Notes: a model not told the origin generated them from the sequence alone. DNA of 64,000 nt from Streptomyces sp. NBC_00620 (GCF_026341825.1 NZ_JAPENY010000002.1:558001-622000), one strand, 5' to 3'. Positions 1 through 8,220 are shown, counted from the first letter of the stretch. Numbers and translations: made by a program.

Positions 1-129
1 GCCGGGACCGCCGTCATCGCCGCGATCGGCATGATGTTCCTCGGCGAGGGGCTCAGCGCCGCGAAGCTCGGCGGGATCGCGCTGATCATCGGCGGGGTCG
101 TGCTGCTGAACCTCGGCGGGGCGCACTGA
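1..129 (+). CDS. SMR-family small multidrug transporter, C-terminal end (partial)
   Basis: The window opens inside this gene; only the last 42 residues and the TGA are visible. They form two hydrophobic segments separated by a short polar turn (FLGEGLSAAKLGGIALI, then a Gly/Ile/Val/Leu stretch ending LNLGGAH). This is how the third and fourth membrane helices of small multidrug resistance proteins (EmrE/SugE type, about 105-110 residues) end. Such proteins work as inner-membrane dimers exchanging cationic compounds or guanidinium for protons. The stop codon shares one base with the ATG of the following TetR gene, so the two are translationally coupled and the regulator probably controls this pump. 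The catalytic Glu of helix 1 lies outside the window, so the SMR subtype cannot be told. Confidence 0.75.
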   Translation, partial: AGTAVIAAIGMMFLGEGLSAAKLGGIALIIGGVVLLNLGGAH

Positions 130-674
130 TGGCGCGCCGGTACGACCCCGAGCGGCGCCAGCGGATCATCGACGCGGCGATCCGGGTCGTGGGCGCCAAG
201 GGCATCGCCGGGCTGAGCCACCGCTCCGTCGCCGCCGAGGCCGATGTGCCGCTCGGCTCCACCACGTACCACTTCAAGACCCTCGACGAGCTCATGGTCG
301 CCGCGCTCCGCCAGGCGAACGAGGGCTTCGCCAAGGTGGTCGCCGCGCGCGGCGCCTTCGAGGACACCCGGGCCGACGTGGCCGGTGAACTCGCGGCGCT
401 GATCGGCGAGTGGCTCGCGGGCGAGCGTACGGGTGTGGAGCTGGAGTACGAGCTCTATCTGGCGGCACTGCGCCGCCCCGCCCTGCGTCCCGTCGCCGCC
501 GAATGGGCCCAGGGCCTCGCCGAGCCTCTCGCCCGGCGCACCGACCCCCTCACCGCTCGGGCGCTCGTCGCCCTGGTGGACGGGATCTGTCTGCAGGTGC
601 TGCTGACGGGGACGGCGTACGACGAGGGGTACGCGCGGACGGTGCTGGCGCGGATCGTCGACGCGGGGGCGTGA
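129..674 (+). CDS. TetR/AcrR family transcriptional regulator
   Basis: 181-residue one-component repressor. The N-terminal helix-turn-helix covers about residues 9-55 (RRQRIIDAAIRVVGAKGIAG, then the recognition helix around LGSTTYHFKTLDELM). The rest is the all-helical ligand-binding and dimerisation domain, whose ligand cannot be predicted. The ATG overlaps the stop of the upstream SMR transporter by one base (TGATG), which fixes the start and makes the transporter the most likely target. No operator can be assigned because the shared promoter lies left of the window. Confidence 0.9.
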   Translation: MARRYDPERRQRIIDAAIRVVGAKGIAGLSHRSVAAEADVPLGSTTYHFKTLDELMVAALRQANEGFAKVVAARGAFEDTRADVAGELAALIGEWLAGERTGVELEYELYLAALRRPALRPVAAEWAQGLAEPLARRTDPLTARALVALVDGICLQVLLTGTAYDEGYARTVLARIVDAGA

Positions 675-708
675 ACCCTTTTCGCGTCCGCGGGGAACAG
701 CGGGTGAC

Positions 709-1341
709 ATGCTCACCCCGACCACGCCCACGGAGGCCACCGACTTGACCGGACCACCAGATCCAGACGCCTCCCAGGACGCCGAGGTCGTTGCCCAGTC
801 GCTGGAAGAACCCGAACTCTTCGCGCGCCTCTACGACCGGTACGCCCCCGACATCCACCGTTACGCGACGCGCCGCCTCGGTGCGGGCGCCGCCGACGAC
901 ATCACCGCGGAGACGTTCCTCATCGCCTTCCGCACCCGCGTCCGTTACGACACCGACCGTCCCAACGCCCGGCCCTGGCTCTACGGCATCGCGGGCAACC
1001 TCATCGGCAAGCAGCGCCGAGCCGAGGTGCGGGCCCTGCGGGCGCTGGCCCGCACCGGGCACGACCCGGTCGCCGAGTCCTGGGCCGAGCGTGCCGACGC
1101 CCGGGTCACCGCACAGTCGGCGCACGCCCCACTCGCCGGGGCGCTGGTCGGTCTGTCCGCCGGTGACCGGCACGTGCTGCTGCTCGTGGCCTGGGCGGAT
1201 CTGACGTACACCGAGGTCGCCGAGGCGCTCGGCATCCCCGTCGGCACCGTCCGCTCCCGGCTCAACCGGGCCCGCCGCAAGGTCCGTTCGGCGCTCGGCG
1301 CCGACCCCGCATTCACGCTGGACACCACGGAGGTGGTCTGA
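709..1341 (+). CDS. ECF-type RNA polymerase sigma factor
   Basis: About 210 residues. Region 2 lies near residues 40-105 (FARLYDRYAPDIHRYATRRL, AETFLIAFRTR, RPWLYGIAGNLI). Region 4 lies near residues 145-200 (LSAGDRHVLLLVAWADLTYT, then the HTH ALGIPVGTVRSRLNRARRK). It lacks region 3, as ECF sigmas do. The downstream gene starts 2 bases after the stop and encodes the membrane protein type often paired with such sigmas. The ATG at 709 has no clear ribosome site; a TTG at 745 preceded by GGAGG is an alternative and would remove 12 low-complexity residues. Confidence 0.9.
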   Translation: MLTPTTPTEATDLTGPPDPDASQDAEVVAQSLEEPELFARLYDRYAPDIHRYATRRLGAGAADDITAETFLIAFRTRVRYDTDRPNARPWLYGIAGNLIGKQRRAEVRALRALARTGHDPVAESWAERADARVTAQSAHAPLAGALVGLSAGDRHVLLLVAWADLTYTEVAEALGIPVGTVRSRLNRARRKVRSALGADPAFTLDTTEVV

Positions 1342-1343
1342 CC

Positions 1344-2246
1344 ATGGACGAGATGACGACGGTCCGTGAACTGCGGGCCGGGGCCCCCGAAGCGACGCGC
1401 GCACAGCTGGCGGTCGGACGGCAGCGGCTGCTGCGGGAGCAGGCCCGCCGCACCCGCCCGTACAGGGTGCGGGTCAGCCGGCGGTACGCCGTGGCCGGGG
1501 CGGTGGCCGCGATCACGGTGGTCGCGGTGATCGGCACGCAGGTGCTCGGCGGCACCGAGGGCGTCCAGCCGGGCGCCGGACCGGGCTACACCCTCGAGTT
1601 GGGCAGCGCGAAGGCCCTGCTGAACGACGCCGCGGACGTGATCGCGGCCGGCCCCGCGGTCACCGCCCACGACGGGCAGTGGATCTACACGAAGACCGTC
1701 GAGACGAACGTCACGGACGACGAGAAGCCCGGACCGCAGACCAGCGAGAACTGGACGAAGTACGCCGATCCGAAGATGGAGGACGGCCGGGCCGGCGACG
1801 ACCACTCGCCGAGGGAGGAGTACGAGTTCCTCAAGAGCCTCCCGGACGACCCGGCGAAGGTACGGGCGAAGGCACGCGCCTTCTTCTACGCCACCGACGC
1901 CTCCGAGACCCGTACGGAACACGAGTACCGGGCGCTCACCGCGGTCCTCAGCCGCGCTTACGTCTACGACCCCGAAGGGCTCGCCGAGATCTACCGGGCG
2001 CTGGCCACCATCCCCGGAATCCGGGCCAAGCAGGTCCAGGACGCGGCCGGGCGTGACGCCGTCGCGCTGTACCTGGGGAGCAGCGGGAACGAGACGCTGA
2101 TCGACCCGAGCACCTGCCTCTACTCCGGAATCCGCTTCGTGGCAGGGAGTGCCGGCTACGAGCCGGATCTGAAGAAGGGTGACGTGATCATCAACGGCGC
2201 CCGTCTCTCCCTGGCGGTGGTGGACAAGGAGGGCGATCGGCCCTGA
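1344..2246 (+). CDS. CU044_5270 family membrane protein paired with the sigma factor
   Basis: 300 residues. A basic cytoplasmic N-terminal segment of about 45 residues is followed by one transmembrane helix (about 48-70, AVAGAVAAITVVAVIGTQVL) and an extracytoplasmic domain with many acidic and aromatic residues. This layout and its place 2 bases after an ECF sigma gene match the CU044_5270 family of actinobacteria, whose exact role is unsettled. By position it may act as anti-sigma factor or sensor, but no zinc-binding HxxxCxxC anti-sigma motif is present, so direct sigma binding is only inferred. SD GGAGG precedes the ATG. Confidence 0.75.
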   Translation: MDEMTTVRELRAGAPEATRAQLAVGRQRLLREQARRTRPYRVRVSRRYAVAGAVAAITVVAVIGTQVLGGTEGVQPGAGPGYTLELGSAKALLNDAADVIAAGPAVTAHDGQWIYTKTVETNVTDDEKPGPQTSENWTKYADPKMEDGRAGDDHSPREEYEFLKSLPDDPAKVRAKARAFFYATDASETRTEHEYRALTAVLSRAYVYDPEGLAEIYRALATIPGIRAKQVQDAAGRDAVALYLGSSGNETLIDPSTCLYSGIRFVAGSAGYEPDLKKGDVIINGARLSLAVVDKEGDRP

Positions 2247-2251
2247 ACCGT

Positions 2252-2288
2252 CCGGTGCGCCCGGCACGTGAGATGCCGGGCGCACCGG
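2252..2288 (+). terminator. Stem-loop terminator after the sigma/CU044 pair
   Basis: A perfect 15-bp inverted repeat (2252-2266 with 2274-2288, arm CCGGTGCGCCCGGCA) with a 7-base loop lies just after the stop at 2246. There is no U-tract, as is usual for Streptomyces terminators. It directly abuts the dapD promoter. Confidence 0.7.
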
Positions 2289-2319
2289 TTCGCCCGCGCG
2301 GGCCCCGCCAAGTTAGGTT
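2289..2319 (+). promoter_or_regulatory. Likely leaderless promoter of dapD
   Basis: A good -10 box TAGGTT (2314-2319) lies 6 bases before the ATG at 2326, so transcription should begin at or next to the start codon. The best -35 candidate is TTCGCC at 2289-2294 with a long 19-base spacer. No ribosome binding site is present before the ATG, which agrees with a leaderless mRNA. Confidence 0.55.
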
Positions 2320-2325
2320 TCCCCT

Positions 2326-3315
2326 ATGACCGACACGACTGCACCCCGCACCACCGGCGCCGTTGCCGCCGGGCTTGCCACCGTCGCCGCCGACGGTACT
2401 GTCCTCGACACCTGGTTCCCCGCCCCTGAGCTCTCCGTCGAGCCCGGCCCGGCCGGTACCGAGCGGCTGTCCGCCGAGCGTGCCGTGGAGCTGCTCGGTG
2501 AGGGCGCTGCGAAGGCCATCGGGCCCGACGCCCGCCGTGGCGTCGAGGTGGTAGCGGTCCGTACGGTCATCGCCTCGCTGGACGAGAAGCCGCTCGACGC
2601 GCATGACACCTACCTGCGCCTGCACCTGCTCTCGCACCGCCTCGTACAGCCGCACGGCCAGAGCCTGGACGGCATCTTCGGCCACCTCGCCAACGTCGCC
2701 TGGACCTCGCTCGGCCCGGTCGCGGTGGACGACGTGGAGAAGGTGCGCCTGAACGCCCGGGCGGAGGGCCTCCACCTGGCCGTCACGTCCATCGACAAGT
2801 TCCCGCGCATGACGGACTACGTCGCGCCGAAGGGCGTCCGCATCGCCGACGCCGACCGTGTCCGCCTCGGCGCGCACCTCGCCGCGGGCACCACTGTCAT
2901 GCACGAGGGCTTCGTCAACTTCAACGCCGGCACGCTCGGCACCTCGATGGTCGAGGGCCGCATCTCGGCCGGCGTAGTGGTCGGCGACGGCTCCGACATC
3001 GGCGGCGGCGCGTCGACCATGGGCACGCTGTCCGGCGGCGGCAACGTCCGCATCACCATCGGCGAGCGCTGCCTGATCGGTGCGGAGGCGGGCGTCGGGA
3101 TCGCACTCGGCGACGAGTGCGTCGTCGAGGCCGGCCTGTACGTCACGGCCGGCACCCGGGTGACCATGCCCGACGGGCAGATCGTCAAGGCCCGTGAGCT
3201 CTCCGGGGCCTCGAACATCCTCTTCCGCCGCAACTCGGTCTCCGGAACGGTTGAGGCGCGGCCGAACAACGCGGTGTGGGGCGGGCTGAACGAGGTTCTG
3301 CACAGCCACAACTGA
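2326..3315 (+). CDS. dapD: 2,3,4,5-tetrahydropyridine-2,6-dicarboxylate N-succinyltransferase
   Basis: 329 residues. It transfers succinyl from succinyl-CoA to tetrahydrodipicolinate in the succinylase branch of diaminopimelate/lysine synthesis, in the cytoplasm. The C-terminal half (about 180-290) is a left-handed beta-helix of hexapeptide repeats, with the diagnostic stretches MHEGFVNFNAGTLGTSMVEG and GDGSDIGGGASTMGTLSGGG. The N-terminal half is the actinobacterial form, longer than the roughly 274 residues of E. coli DapD. Transcription seems leaderless (-10 box 6 bases upstream). A dapA-type gene lies 3 kb downstream on the other strand. Confidence 0.95.
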   Translation: MTDTTAPRTTGAVAAGLATVAADGTVLDTWFPAPELSVEPGPAGTERLSAERAVELLGEGAAKAIGPDARRGVEVVAVRTVIASLDEKPLDAHDTYLRLHLLSHRLVQPHGQSLDGIFGHLANVAWTSLGPVAVDDVEKVRLNARAEGLHLAVTSIDKFPRMTDYVAPKGVRIADADRVRLGAHLAAGTTVMHEGFVNFNAGTLGTSMVEGRISAGVVVGDGSDIGGGASTMGTLSGGGNVRITIGERCLIGAEAGVGIALGDECVVEAGLYVTAGTRVTMPDGQIVKARELSGASNILFRRNSVSGTVEARPNNAVWGGLNEVLHSHN

Positions 3316-3320
3316 GCGGC

Positions 3321-3824
3321 TTATGTGCGTTGCGCCGCCGCGAACTCCTCAAGTGTCGTGAAGTCGGTCTCGCGCAGGCCCAGTCGGGGGCTGACGTGGT
3401 GGAGCAGCGCGGGTCCGGCATGGTGGGCGGTGACGTACGTGTCGTCGGCCGGGCCCTGTTCGTCGTCCACCCAGGCGAACGGGCGGCCGTCGGCGTACGC
3501 CACGATCCGCTCGGTCTTCCAGTGCACTCCGTCGGGCCGGTCGGCGAACAGGGCGCCGGTGAAGTCGACGTACGGGAGTTCGGGGAGGCCGATGACCGGG
3601 GCGATCCAGCGGTTGGCGGAGTCCATCCAGGTGGTCGCCCAGCACAGTTCGTAGCCGAGGCCGAGGAGTTGGCGGCCGTGCTCGGGGTGCAGCCAGACGC
3701 GCAGGGGCCTGCCGGGAGTCAGGGCCACCCGGATCGTCGTATAGCCCTCGGGACGCCGCTCCGGCTGGGCCGCGTACGGATTGAGAGGGCCGTCGACGTC
3801 GAGGAACAGCAGGGGTCGGCTCAC
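3321..3824 (-). CDS. HAD-fold domain protein (HAD_SAK-like)
   Basis: 167 residues from the GTG at 3824. The start is placed here because the conserved HAD motif I (LLFLDVDGPLNPY) begins four residues later; a GTG at 3893 preceded directly by GGAGGG would add 23 residues of low-complexity leader. Other HAD-like pieces are CWATTWMDSANRW and a late acidic motif FAWVDDEQGPAD. The sequence resembles the HAD domain described in 'Swiss Army Knife' RNA-repair proteins and its stand-alone actinobacterial relatives. A phosphatase or phosphotransferase activity is likely, but the substrate is unknown. It converges on dapD with 5 bases between stops. Confidence 0.75.
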   Translation of the reverse strand: MSRPLLFLDVDGPLNPYAAQPERRPEGYTTIRVALTPGRPLRVWLHPEHGRQLLGLGYELCWATTWMDSANRWIAPVIGLPELPYVDFTGALFADRPDGVHWKTERIVAYADGRPFAWVDDEQGPADDTYVTAHHAGPALLHHVSPRLGLRETDFTTLEEFAAAQRT

Positions 3825-4030
3825 CAGGACACCGTAGGGGAGGCGGGCGCGGTCCCGGCCGTGGACCGCCTCCTGAACGTGCGCGACGCTCACCCCTCCG
3901 TGGAGTGCTGCCGCTCCACCACATGATCACGTATGGGTTGCTCAGCGTGACCTCGGGGCGGTTTCGGCAGATGAACGGGTGCACGCGGAATCCGATCAGA
4001 AGCCGAACCGATGAGACGAGGGGTCGAACG

Positions 4031-4255
4031 ATGACGAACGAGTGGGCGAGGGCCGCAGCCCGTCCGCTGACCGGAATGCTGGCCGTGGCGGCACTGTGCT
4101 CCCTGTCGGCCGGAACCGCGCACGCCGACGAGACCAACACCGGCTCGCACAACGGCCCGCGGATCGGATTGGTCAACACCGGCCAGATCGACGACCCGAT
4201 GGAGGACGTGCTGGAGCACTTCCTGCTGTTCGGCGACGGGTATGTGTGGGACTGA
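4031..4255 (+). CDS. Small secreted protein of unknown function
   Basis: 74 residues starting MTNEWARAAARPL. A typical Sec signal peptide (n-region with three Arg, hydrophobic core about residues 14-28) ends with an AHA-DE cleavage site, leaving a mature peptide of about 41 residues. The mature part is acidic and has no cysteine (core VNTGQIDDPMEDVLEHFLLF). The reading frame is open upstream to 3905, but residues before 4031 do not look coding. It is a single-gene unit closed by a very strong terminator. I do not recognise a characterised relative; a cell-surface or developmental peptide is possible. Confidence 0.65.
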   Translation: MTNEWARAAARPLTGMLAVAALCSLSAGTAHADETNTGSHNGPRIGLVNTGQIDDPMEDVLEHFLLFGDGYVWD

Positions 4256-4271
4256 CGCGGCTTGATGCACC

Positions 4272-4317
4272 GGGCCGGGGCCCGTACCGCGCACGGACGC
4301 GGTACGGGCCCCGGCCC
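4272..4317. terminator. Strong stem-loop terminator
   Basis: A perfect 20-bp inverted repeat (4272-4291 with 4298-4317) with a 6-base loop CACGGA is followed by ATTT. It lies 17 bases after the stop of the small secreted gene and is the strongest hairpin in the window. Confidence 0.85.
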
Positions 4318-4433
4318 ATTTACGGTGTGGCGACGATTTTTTTCACCACAGGTGGCATAGCGGGACGCCGCCGCCCGCGTCACAAGGGGCACAGGGACGG
4401 TGCACAGGTGCCGTCGGGGAAGAGACGGCGACG

Positions 4434-4997
4434 ATGGATGGTGCAGGGCAGAAGAGTTTTCGGGAGTTCGTGGAGAACCGGTCGTCGGCGTTGCTGAAGA
4501 CGGCTGTGCTGCTCAGCGGCGGGGACCGGCACGCCGGTGAGGACCTGTTGCAGAGCGCGCTGGCCAAGGCGGCCGGGCGGTGGCAGCGGATCGACGAGCC
4601 CGAGGCGTATGTACGGCGGATTCTCTACCGTCAGCAGGTCAGCCGCTGGCGACTGAAGTGGCGCGGACGTGAGGTCACCGTCGCCGAGCCGCCCGAGGCG
4701 GGACTGCCCGGCTCCGACGCCGCGGCCGCCGCCGAGCTGCGCGTCGTGATGCGCCATGCGCTGTCCCGGCTCACCGCCCGCCAGCGCACCGTGCTCGTGC
4801 TGCGCTACTTCGAGGACCTGCCCGAGGCCGACGTGGCGCGTCTGCTGGGCTGCTCGGTGGGCACCGTACGGTCCACCACCCACCGCTCCCTCGCCCGCCT
4901 GCGCACCCTCGCGCCCGAACTCGCCGCCCTCGGGCCGGCCGCCGCCGAACAGCCGCAGCCGTCCCGTGACTATGCGCCCGTGGAGGTGCGTCCGTGA
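4434..4997 (+). CDS. SigE-family (SigE70) ECF sigma factor
   Basis: 187 residues. Region 2 is at about residues 10-75 (FREFVENRSSALLKTAVLL, GEDLLQSALAKAAGRWQRID, EAYVRRILYRQQVSRWR). Region 4 is at about 105-165 (LSRLTARQRTVLVLRYFEDL, then HTH LLGCSVGTVRSTTHRSLARL). This short form with the VRRILYRQ signature is the actinobacterial SigE70 group. The next gene, a single-pass membrane protein, overlaps by four bases and is the probable partner. Just before the ATG a 6-bp inverted repeat (GCCGTC 4410-4415, GACGGC 4424-4429) encloses the purine-rich ribosome site GGGGAAGA, so start access might be controlled by RNA folding. Confidence 0.9.
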   Translation: MDGAGQKSFREFVENRSSALLKTAVLLSGGDRHAGEDLLQSALAKAAGRWQRIDEPEAYVRRILYRQQVSRWRLKWRGREVTVAEPPEAGLPGSDAAAAAELRVVMRHALSRLTARQRTVLVLRYFEDLPEADVARLLGCSVGTVRSTTHRSLARLRTLAPELAALGPAAAEQPQPSRDYAPVEVRP

Positions 4998-6235
4998 ACG
5001 TCGAGGAACTCGTGCGCGACTCGTTCCAGGAGCAGGCCGCCGAACAGGCCCCGGCGGGGCCGGGGTTCGCCGACCGGGTGCTCACCGCCCGGCGGCGCCG
5101 CCGTACCCGCACGATCGCGTCCGTCGCCGCGGCCACCGCCGCCGTGGTGGCGATCGCCGTCGGCGTGCCGCTGCTGGACTCCGGGAAGAAGGACGTGCGG
5201 CCCGCGAATGTCCTGAACCAGGACGGCATCCACGCTCACCCCGACCAGTCGCCGCCGCGCGACCTGATCGGGGCCGGGGACGCGGTGCTGGCGGCGTACT
5301 ACACGGTGAAGCTTCAGCCGCAGACCGACCAGCAGGCCGTCTCCGCGCGCACCTACTGGCTGCTCGATGCGAAGACCGGGAGGTATGAGAAGGACACCCG
5401 ATGGTCCTTCGTCGCGGTCGCTCCCGGCATGAAGACCGCCGCCGTGCTGGAGCGGAACCTGCCCGCGCACCGGGTCGGCCTGCTCGACCTCGCGACGGGG
5501 GAGGTCGAGCGGTGGATCCCGTTCGAGCAGGGCGTCGGCGGGCTCGCGTTCTCGTACGACGGCAGCAAACTCGTCGCGACGACCTACGACGAGAACCCCG
5601 ATCTGCGGGTCAAGGAGAAGGTGCTCGGCAAGGACGGCCAGGAAGAGTGGGTGTGGGGAGCCACGTTCGGCGACTCCAGCCGGTCCGGCTTCCTCGTCCT
5701 CGATCTGGCCGGGGGCGGGGGTGGCTTCTGGAGGAAGGTCGAGCCCGACCGCAACCTCAACCCCCGCCAGGACTTCGCTTTCAGCCGCGACGGCGACCTG
5801 GTGTACTCGCAGGTCATCGGCGAACGGGACGGGATGCAGCAGTTCTACGACCTGGGCGGCAAGGTTGCCGCACCCGCGAACGAGAAGTACCTGCGCTCCG
5901 ACGTCCCCGCTCGGCTGTCCCCGAACGGCAAGCTCGCCGCCCTCGGACTGGCGAAGGAGGTCGCCGGCAACCCCGGCAAGGGCTACTCGTCGATCCGTGA
6001 TCCCCGTACGGGAAAGGAGATCACCAAGGTCCGCAGCGGTCACCTGCTCGCCTGGGTCGACGACACGCACCTCATCGGCTGGGAACGGGTCACGAGCCTG
6101 GAGGAGGAGTACCGGCCCCAGCTCGTGCTGGTCACGATCGGCAGCGACAAGGTCGTACCGCTGAGTGGCATCCGTGAGCCGACCAGCAAGAGCGCCGATC
6201 AAGAGGAGTGGGAGCCCATCTTCGCTCGCCGCTGA
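4994..6235 (+). CDS. Single-pass membrane protein with beta-propeller-like exterior, sigma-factor partner
   Basis: 413 residues beginning with a GTG that overlaps the sigma gene stop (GTGA). A cytoplasmic N-terminus of about 36 residues (VEELVRDSFQEQAAEQAPAG) leads into a transmembrane helix at about 38-60. The large exterior part has repeats typical of WD40/TolB-like propellers (LAFSYDGSKLVATTYDENPD, FAFSRDGDLVYSQVIGERDG, ARLSPNGKLAALGL). Together with the SigE70 sigma this looks like a sensor or anti-sigma pair. The signal is unknown and the sigma-binding role is inferred from position only. Its stop directly abuts the stop of the convergent dapA-type gene. Confidence 0.75.
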   Translation: MNVEELVRDSFQEQAAEQAPAGPGFADRVLTARRRRRTRTIASVAAATAAVVAIAVGVPLLDSGKKDVRPANVLNQDGIHAHPDQSPPRDLIGAGDAVLAAYYTVKLQPQTDQQAVSARTYWLLDAKTGRYEKDTRWSFVAVAPGMKTAAVLERNLPAHRVGLLDLATGEVERWIPFEQGVGGLAFSYDGSKLVATTYDENPDLRVKEKVLGKDGQEEWVWGATFGDSSRSGFLVLDLAGGGGGFWRKVEPDRNLNPRQDFAFSRDGDLVYSQVIGERDGMQQFYDLGGKVAAPANEKYLRSDVPARLSPNGKLAALGLAKEVAGNPGKGYSSIRDPRTGKEITKVRSGHLLAWVDDTHLIGWERVTSLEEEYRPQLVLVTIGSDKVVPLSGIREPTSKSADQEEWEPIFARR

Positions 6236-7138
6236 TCAGCTCGCGATGAACTCCTCGTACGCCGCCCGCAGCCCGTCGACCGCCTCGCGGCCGGCGGGCC
6301 GCAGCGGCGACCGGACCGGGCCCGCGGGCAGCCCCAGCACGCCGAGGAGCGCCTTCGCGGTGACCGTGCCGGGGAGGCCGGAGGACATCATCAACTCGAT
6401 CAGAGGGACGGCTCGTTGCTGCAGGCGGGCCGCCCCGGCCGTGTCGCCCGCCTCGAACGCGTCGAGGATCGCCCGGAACTGACGGGGCGCCGCATTCGCG
6501 ACCGTACTGATGTATCCGCAGCCGCCGATCGCGCGCATCGCGAGGACGTACTCGTCGCAGCCCGTGTAGTACGCCAACTCCGTGCGGGCCAGGACCTTCT
6601 GGGTGCCCAGGAGGTCGTAGGCGCAGTCCTTGACCGCCACGATCCTCGGGTGCTCGGCGAGCCGGATCATGGTGTCCGGCTCGATGCGGGTGCCGGTGCG
6701 GCCCGGGATGTCGTACATCGCGAGGGGCAGGCCGGACGCGTCCGCGATCTCCCGGAAGTGTGCCTCGACCGCGTCCTGCGGAGGCCTGCTGTAGTACGGA
6801 GTGACCACCAACAGCCCGTCCGCGCCCGCCTTTTCGGCCTCCAGAGCCAGTTCGACGGTGTGCCGGGTGTCGGCGGTGCCGACGCCCGCCACGATGGAGG
6901 CCCGGTCGCCGACCGCCTCGCGGACCGCCCGCACCAGCGCGGACTTCTCCGCGTCCGTCGTGGTCGGCGACTCACCCGTGGTCCCGGACAGGACCAGCCC
7001 GTCGCAGCCCTCGGAGACCAGCCGCTCCGCGAGCAGCCGTGCCCCGTCGAGGTCCAGCGCACCCTCCTCGGTGAAGGGCGTGATCATGGCGCAGAGGGCG
7101 CGGCCGAAGGGGGGAGTGTCGTGAGGTGAGGCGGTCAT
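6236..7138 (-). CDS. dapA: 4-hydroxy-tetrahydrodipicolinate synthase (DHDPS family)
   Basis: 300 residues from the ATG at 7138 (MTASPHDTPPFG); an upstream in-frame ATG at 7174 would add 12 unlikely residues. Class I aldolase TIM barrel: GTTGES phosphate/pyruvate site near residue 53, YDIPGRTG with the catalytic Tyr, and IVAVKD with the Schiff-base Lys. The YDIPGRTG and GTTGES motifs fit true DapA (pyruvate plus aspartate semialdehyde) better than sugar-acid lyases. Many Streptomyces carry more than one such gene. The proximity of dapD supports a role in diaminopimelate synthesis. It converges with the sigma-partner gene, the two stops touching. Confidence 0.85.
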   Translation of the reverse strand: MTASPHDTPPFGRALCAMITPFTEEGALDLDGARLLAERLVSEGCDGLVLSGTTGESPTTTDAEKSALVRAVREAVGDRASIVAGVGTADTRHTVELALEAEKAGADGLLVVTPYYSRPPQDAVEAHFREIADASGLPLAMYDIPGRTGTRIEPDTMIRLAEHPRIVAVKDCAYDLLGTQKVLARTELAYYTGCDEYVLAMRAIGGCGYISTVANAAPRQFRAILDAFEAGDTAGAARLQQRAVPLIELMMSSGLPGTVTAKALLGVLGLPAGPVRSPLRPAGREAVDGLRAAYEEFIAS

Positions 7139-7310
7139 GGGAGTAGTGTCGGCCTCCCAATCGTGAAGCTCCACTTAATTCTTCTACGAGGTATTGGCAA
7201 CGGATGCTACGCGATTGGCGGGCGGACCTCGCGAGGCACTAGTGCCAACCCGGGCCCCTATGGGTCACCATGGCGAGGACGGAAGTCGACGGCAGATCGC
7301 GGGAGGCGTC

Positions 7311-7445
7311 ATGAGGCTGGGCAAGGCACTCGCCACCGGAGTCGCGGAAGAGAAGGCTCACGCGCAGGACGAGGAACTCCAACTTCCTGAGGAGATCCAG
7401 GAGTTGGAGGCGTCCGCGCCTGAAGAGGTTCCGGCCGCCCGATGA
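7311..7445 (+). CDS. Small acidic peptide (44 residues), coupled to the next gene
   Basis: Starts MRLGKALATGVAEEKAHAQD and ends with a Glu/Pro-rich tail. A good ribosome site (GGGAGG, 4 bases upstream) precedes the ATG at 7311, and the stop overlaps the ATG of the following gene (ATGA). Those two signals, rather than homology, support it as a gene. It has no signal peptide or membrane segment. The basic head and acidic tail suggest a soluble binding peptide or a partner of the Cys-rich product downstream. Function not recognised. Confidence 0.6.
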   Translation: MRLGKALATGVAEEKAHAQDEELQLPEEIQELEASAPEEVPAAR

Positions 7446-8122
7446 GGCTGCGGCTCCCCGAGGAACGCCCGACGGAGCCGCCGACCGGATACAAGATCGC
7501 CCACCCGGTGCTGTCCCAGGACGGCACCCGGGCCGGGTTCACCGGCGTCTCGCTGGGCGGCGCACTGCCGTACGGAGTGCTGGACGAGGCGGGCTGCGTC
7601 TACGGGCGGCGGCACCGGGCGCCGCACCGACGCTGCGACTGCGGTTTCCACTGCGTGCATGAACGGGCCACGGCCGAGGCGCTGTTGTGCACCGCCGAAC
7701 ACCGGGCGGCCGTCCTCCTCGAAGTCTCCGTGCTGGGTTCCTACATCCGTTTCGAACGCGGCTTCCGCTACGCCCGCCAGTGGGTGCGGACCGCGACCGT
7801 CGGCCCGTGCGCATGCGGCGCGGTGGCCGGTGCGCTGGCCGACGCGGGCTGGGGCAGGCCCGGTTGGCGCGCCCTGGCGGCGGCGTGCGCGGGATGCGTA
7901 CGCGGTCGTACGTCGCTGTCGCTCGCCTCCTTCGCGCGGCTGGCCGGGGAGGGGCTGCGGGTCCGGGCCTCCGGCGGAGGCGGCGTGGGAGAGGCGGCCG
8001 TGACCGTCGCCGGCCTCGGCGTGTCCGAGCTGGTTGCCGAGGCGGCGCTGCTTCAGGCCCGACTCGACTGGTTCCAGAGCCAGTTGGCCCGTCTGGATGA
8101 GCGCGGGACGCAGGCGGGCTGA
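7442..8122 (+). CDS. Cys-rich cytoplasmic protein of unknown function
   Basis: 226 residues. A compact Cys/His motif RRCDCGFHCVHE lies near residues 60-75, followed by LLC and, later, PCACGAV and ACAGCVRG. These pairs could bind a metal, probably zinc. The layout CxCGxH, about 25 residues, EVSVLGSYIRFERGFRYAR resembles a module common in actinobacterial proteins in which a CxCG element is followed by an E-x-G-x-R-A strand; I recall the pattern but cannot name its function. A coiled or helical C-terminus follows (SELVAEAALLQARLDWFQSQ). It is translationally coupled to the 44-residue peptide. Confidence 0.65.
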   Translation: MRLRLPEERPTEPPTGYKIAHPVLSQDGTRAGFTGVSLGGALPYGVLDEAGCVYGRRHRAPHRRCDCGFHCVHERATAEALLCTAEHRAAVLLEVSVLGSYIRFERGFRYARQWVRTATVGPCACGAVAGALADAGWGRPGWRALAAACAGCVRGRTSLSLASFARLAGEGLRVRASGGGGVGEAAVTVAGLGVSELVAEAALLQARLDWFQSQLARLDERGTQAG

Positions 8123-8220
8123 TCGCTCACCCCGGCGAGGGGCCGACGGCTGAGCGCTCCTATCTTATCGAACTGGCGTTCGGTGCATGCCTCCCATCGA
8201 CTCCGTGACCGACAACTCCA

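Noticed and set aside
981..2285. Long minus-strand reading frame opposite the sigma factor genes
   Set aside because: It is the antisense of two well-supported genes; the codon bias is on the plus strand.
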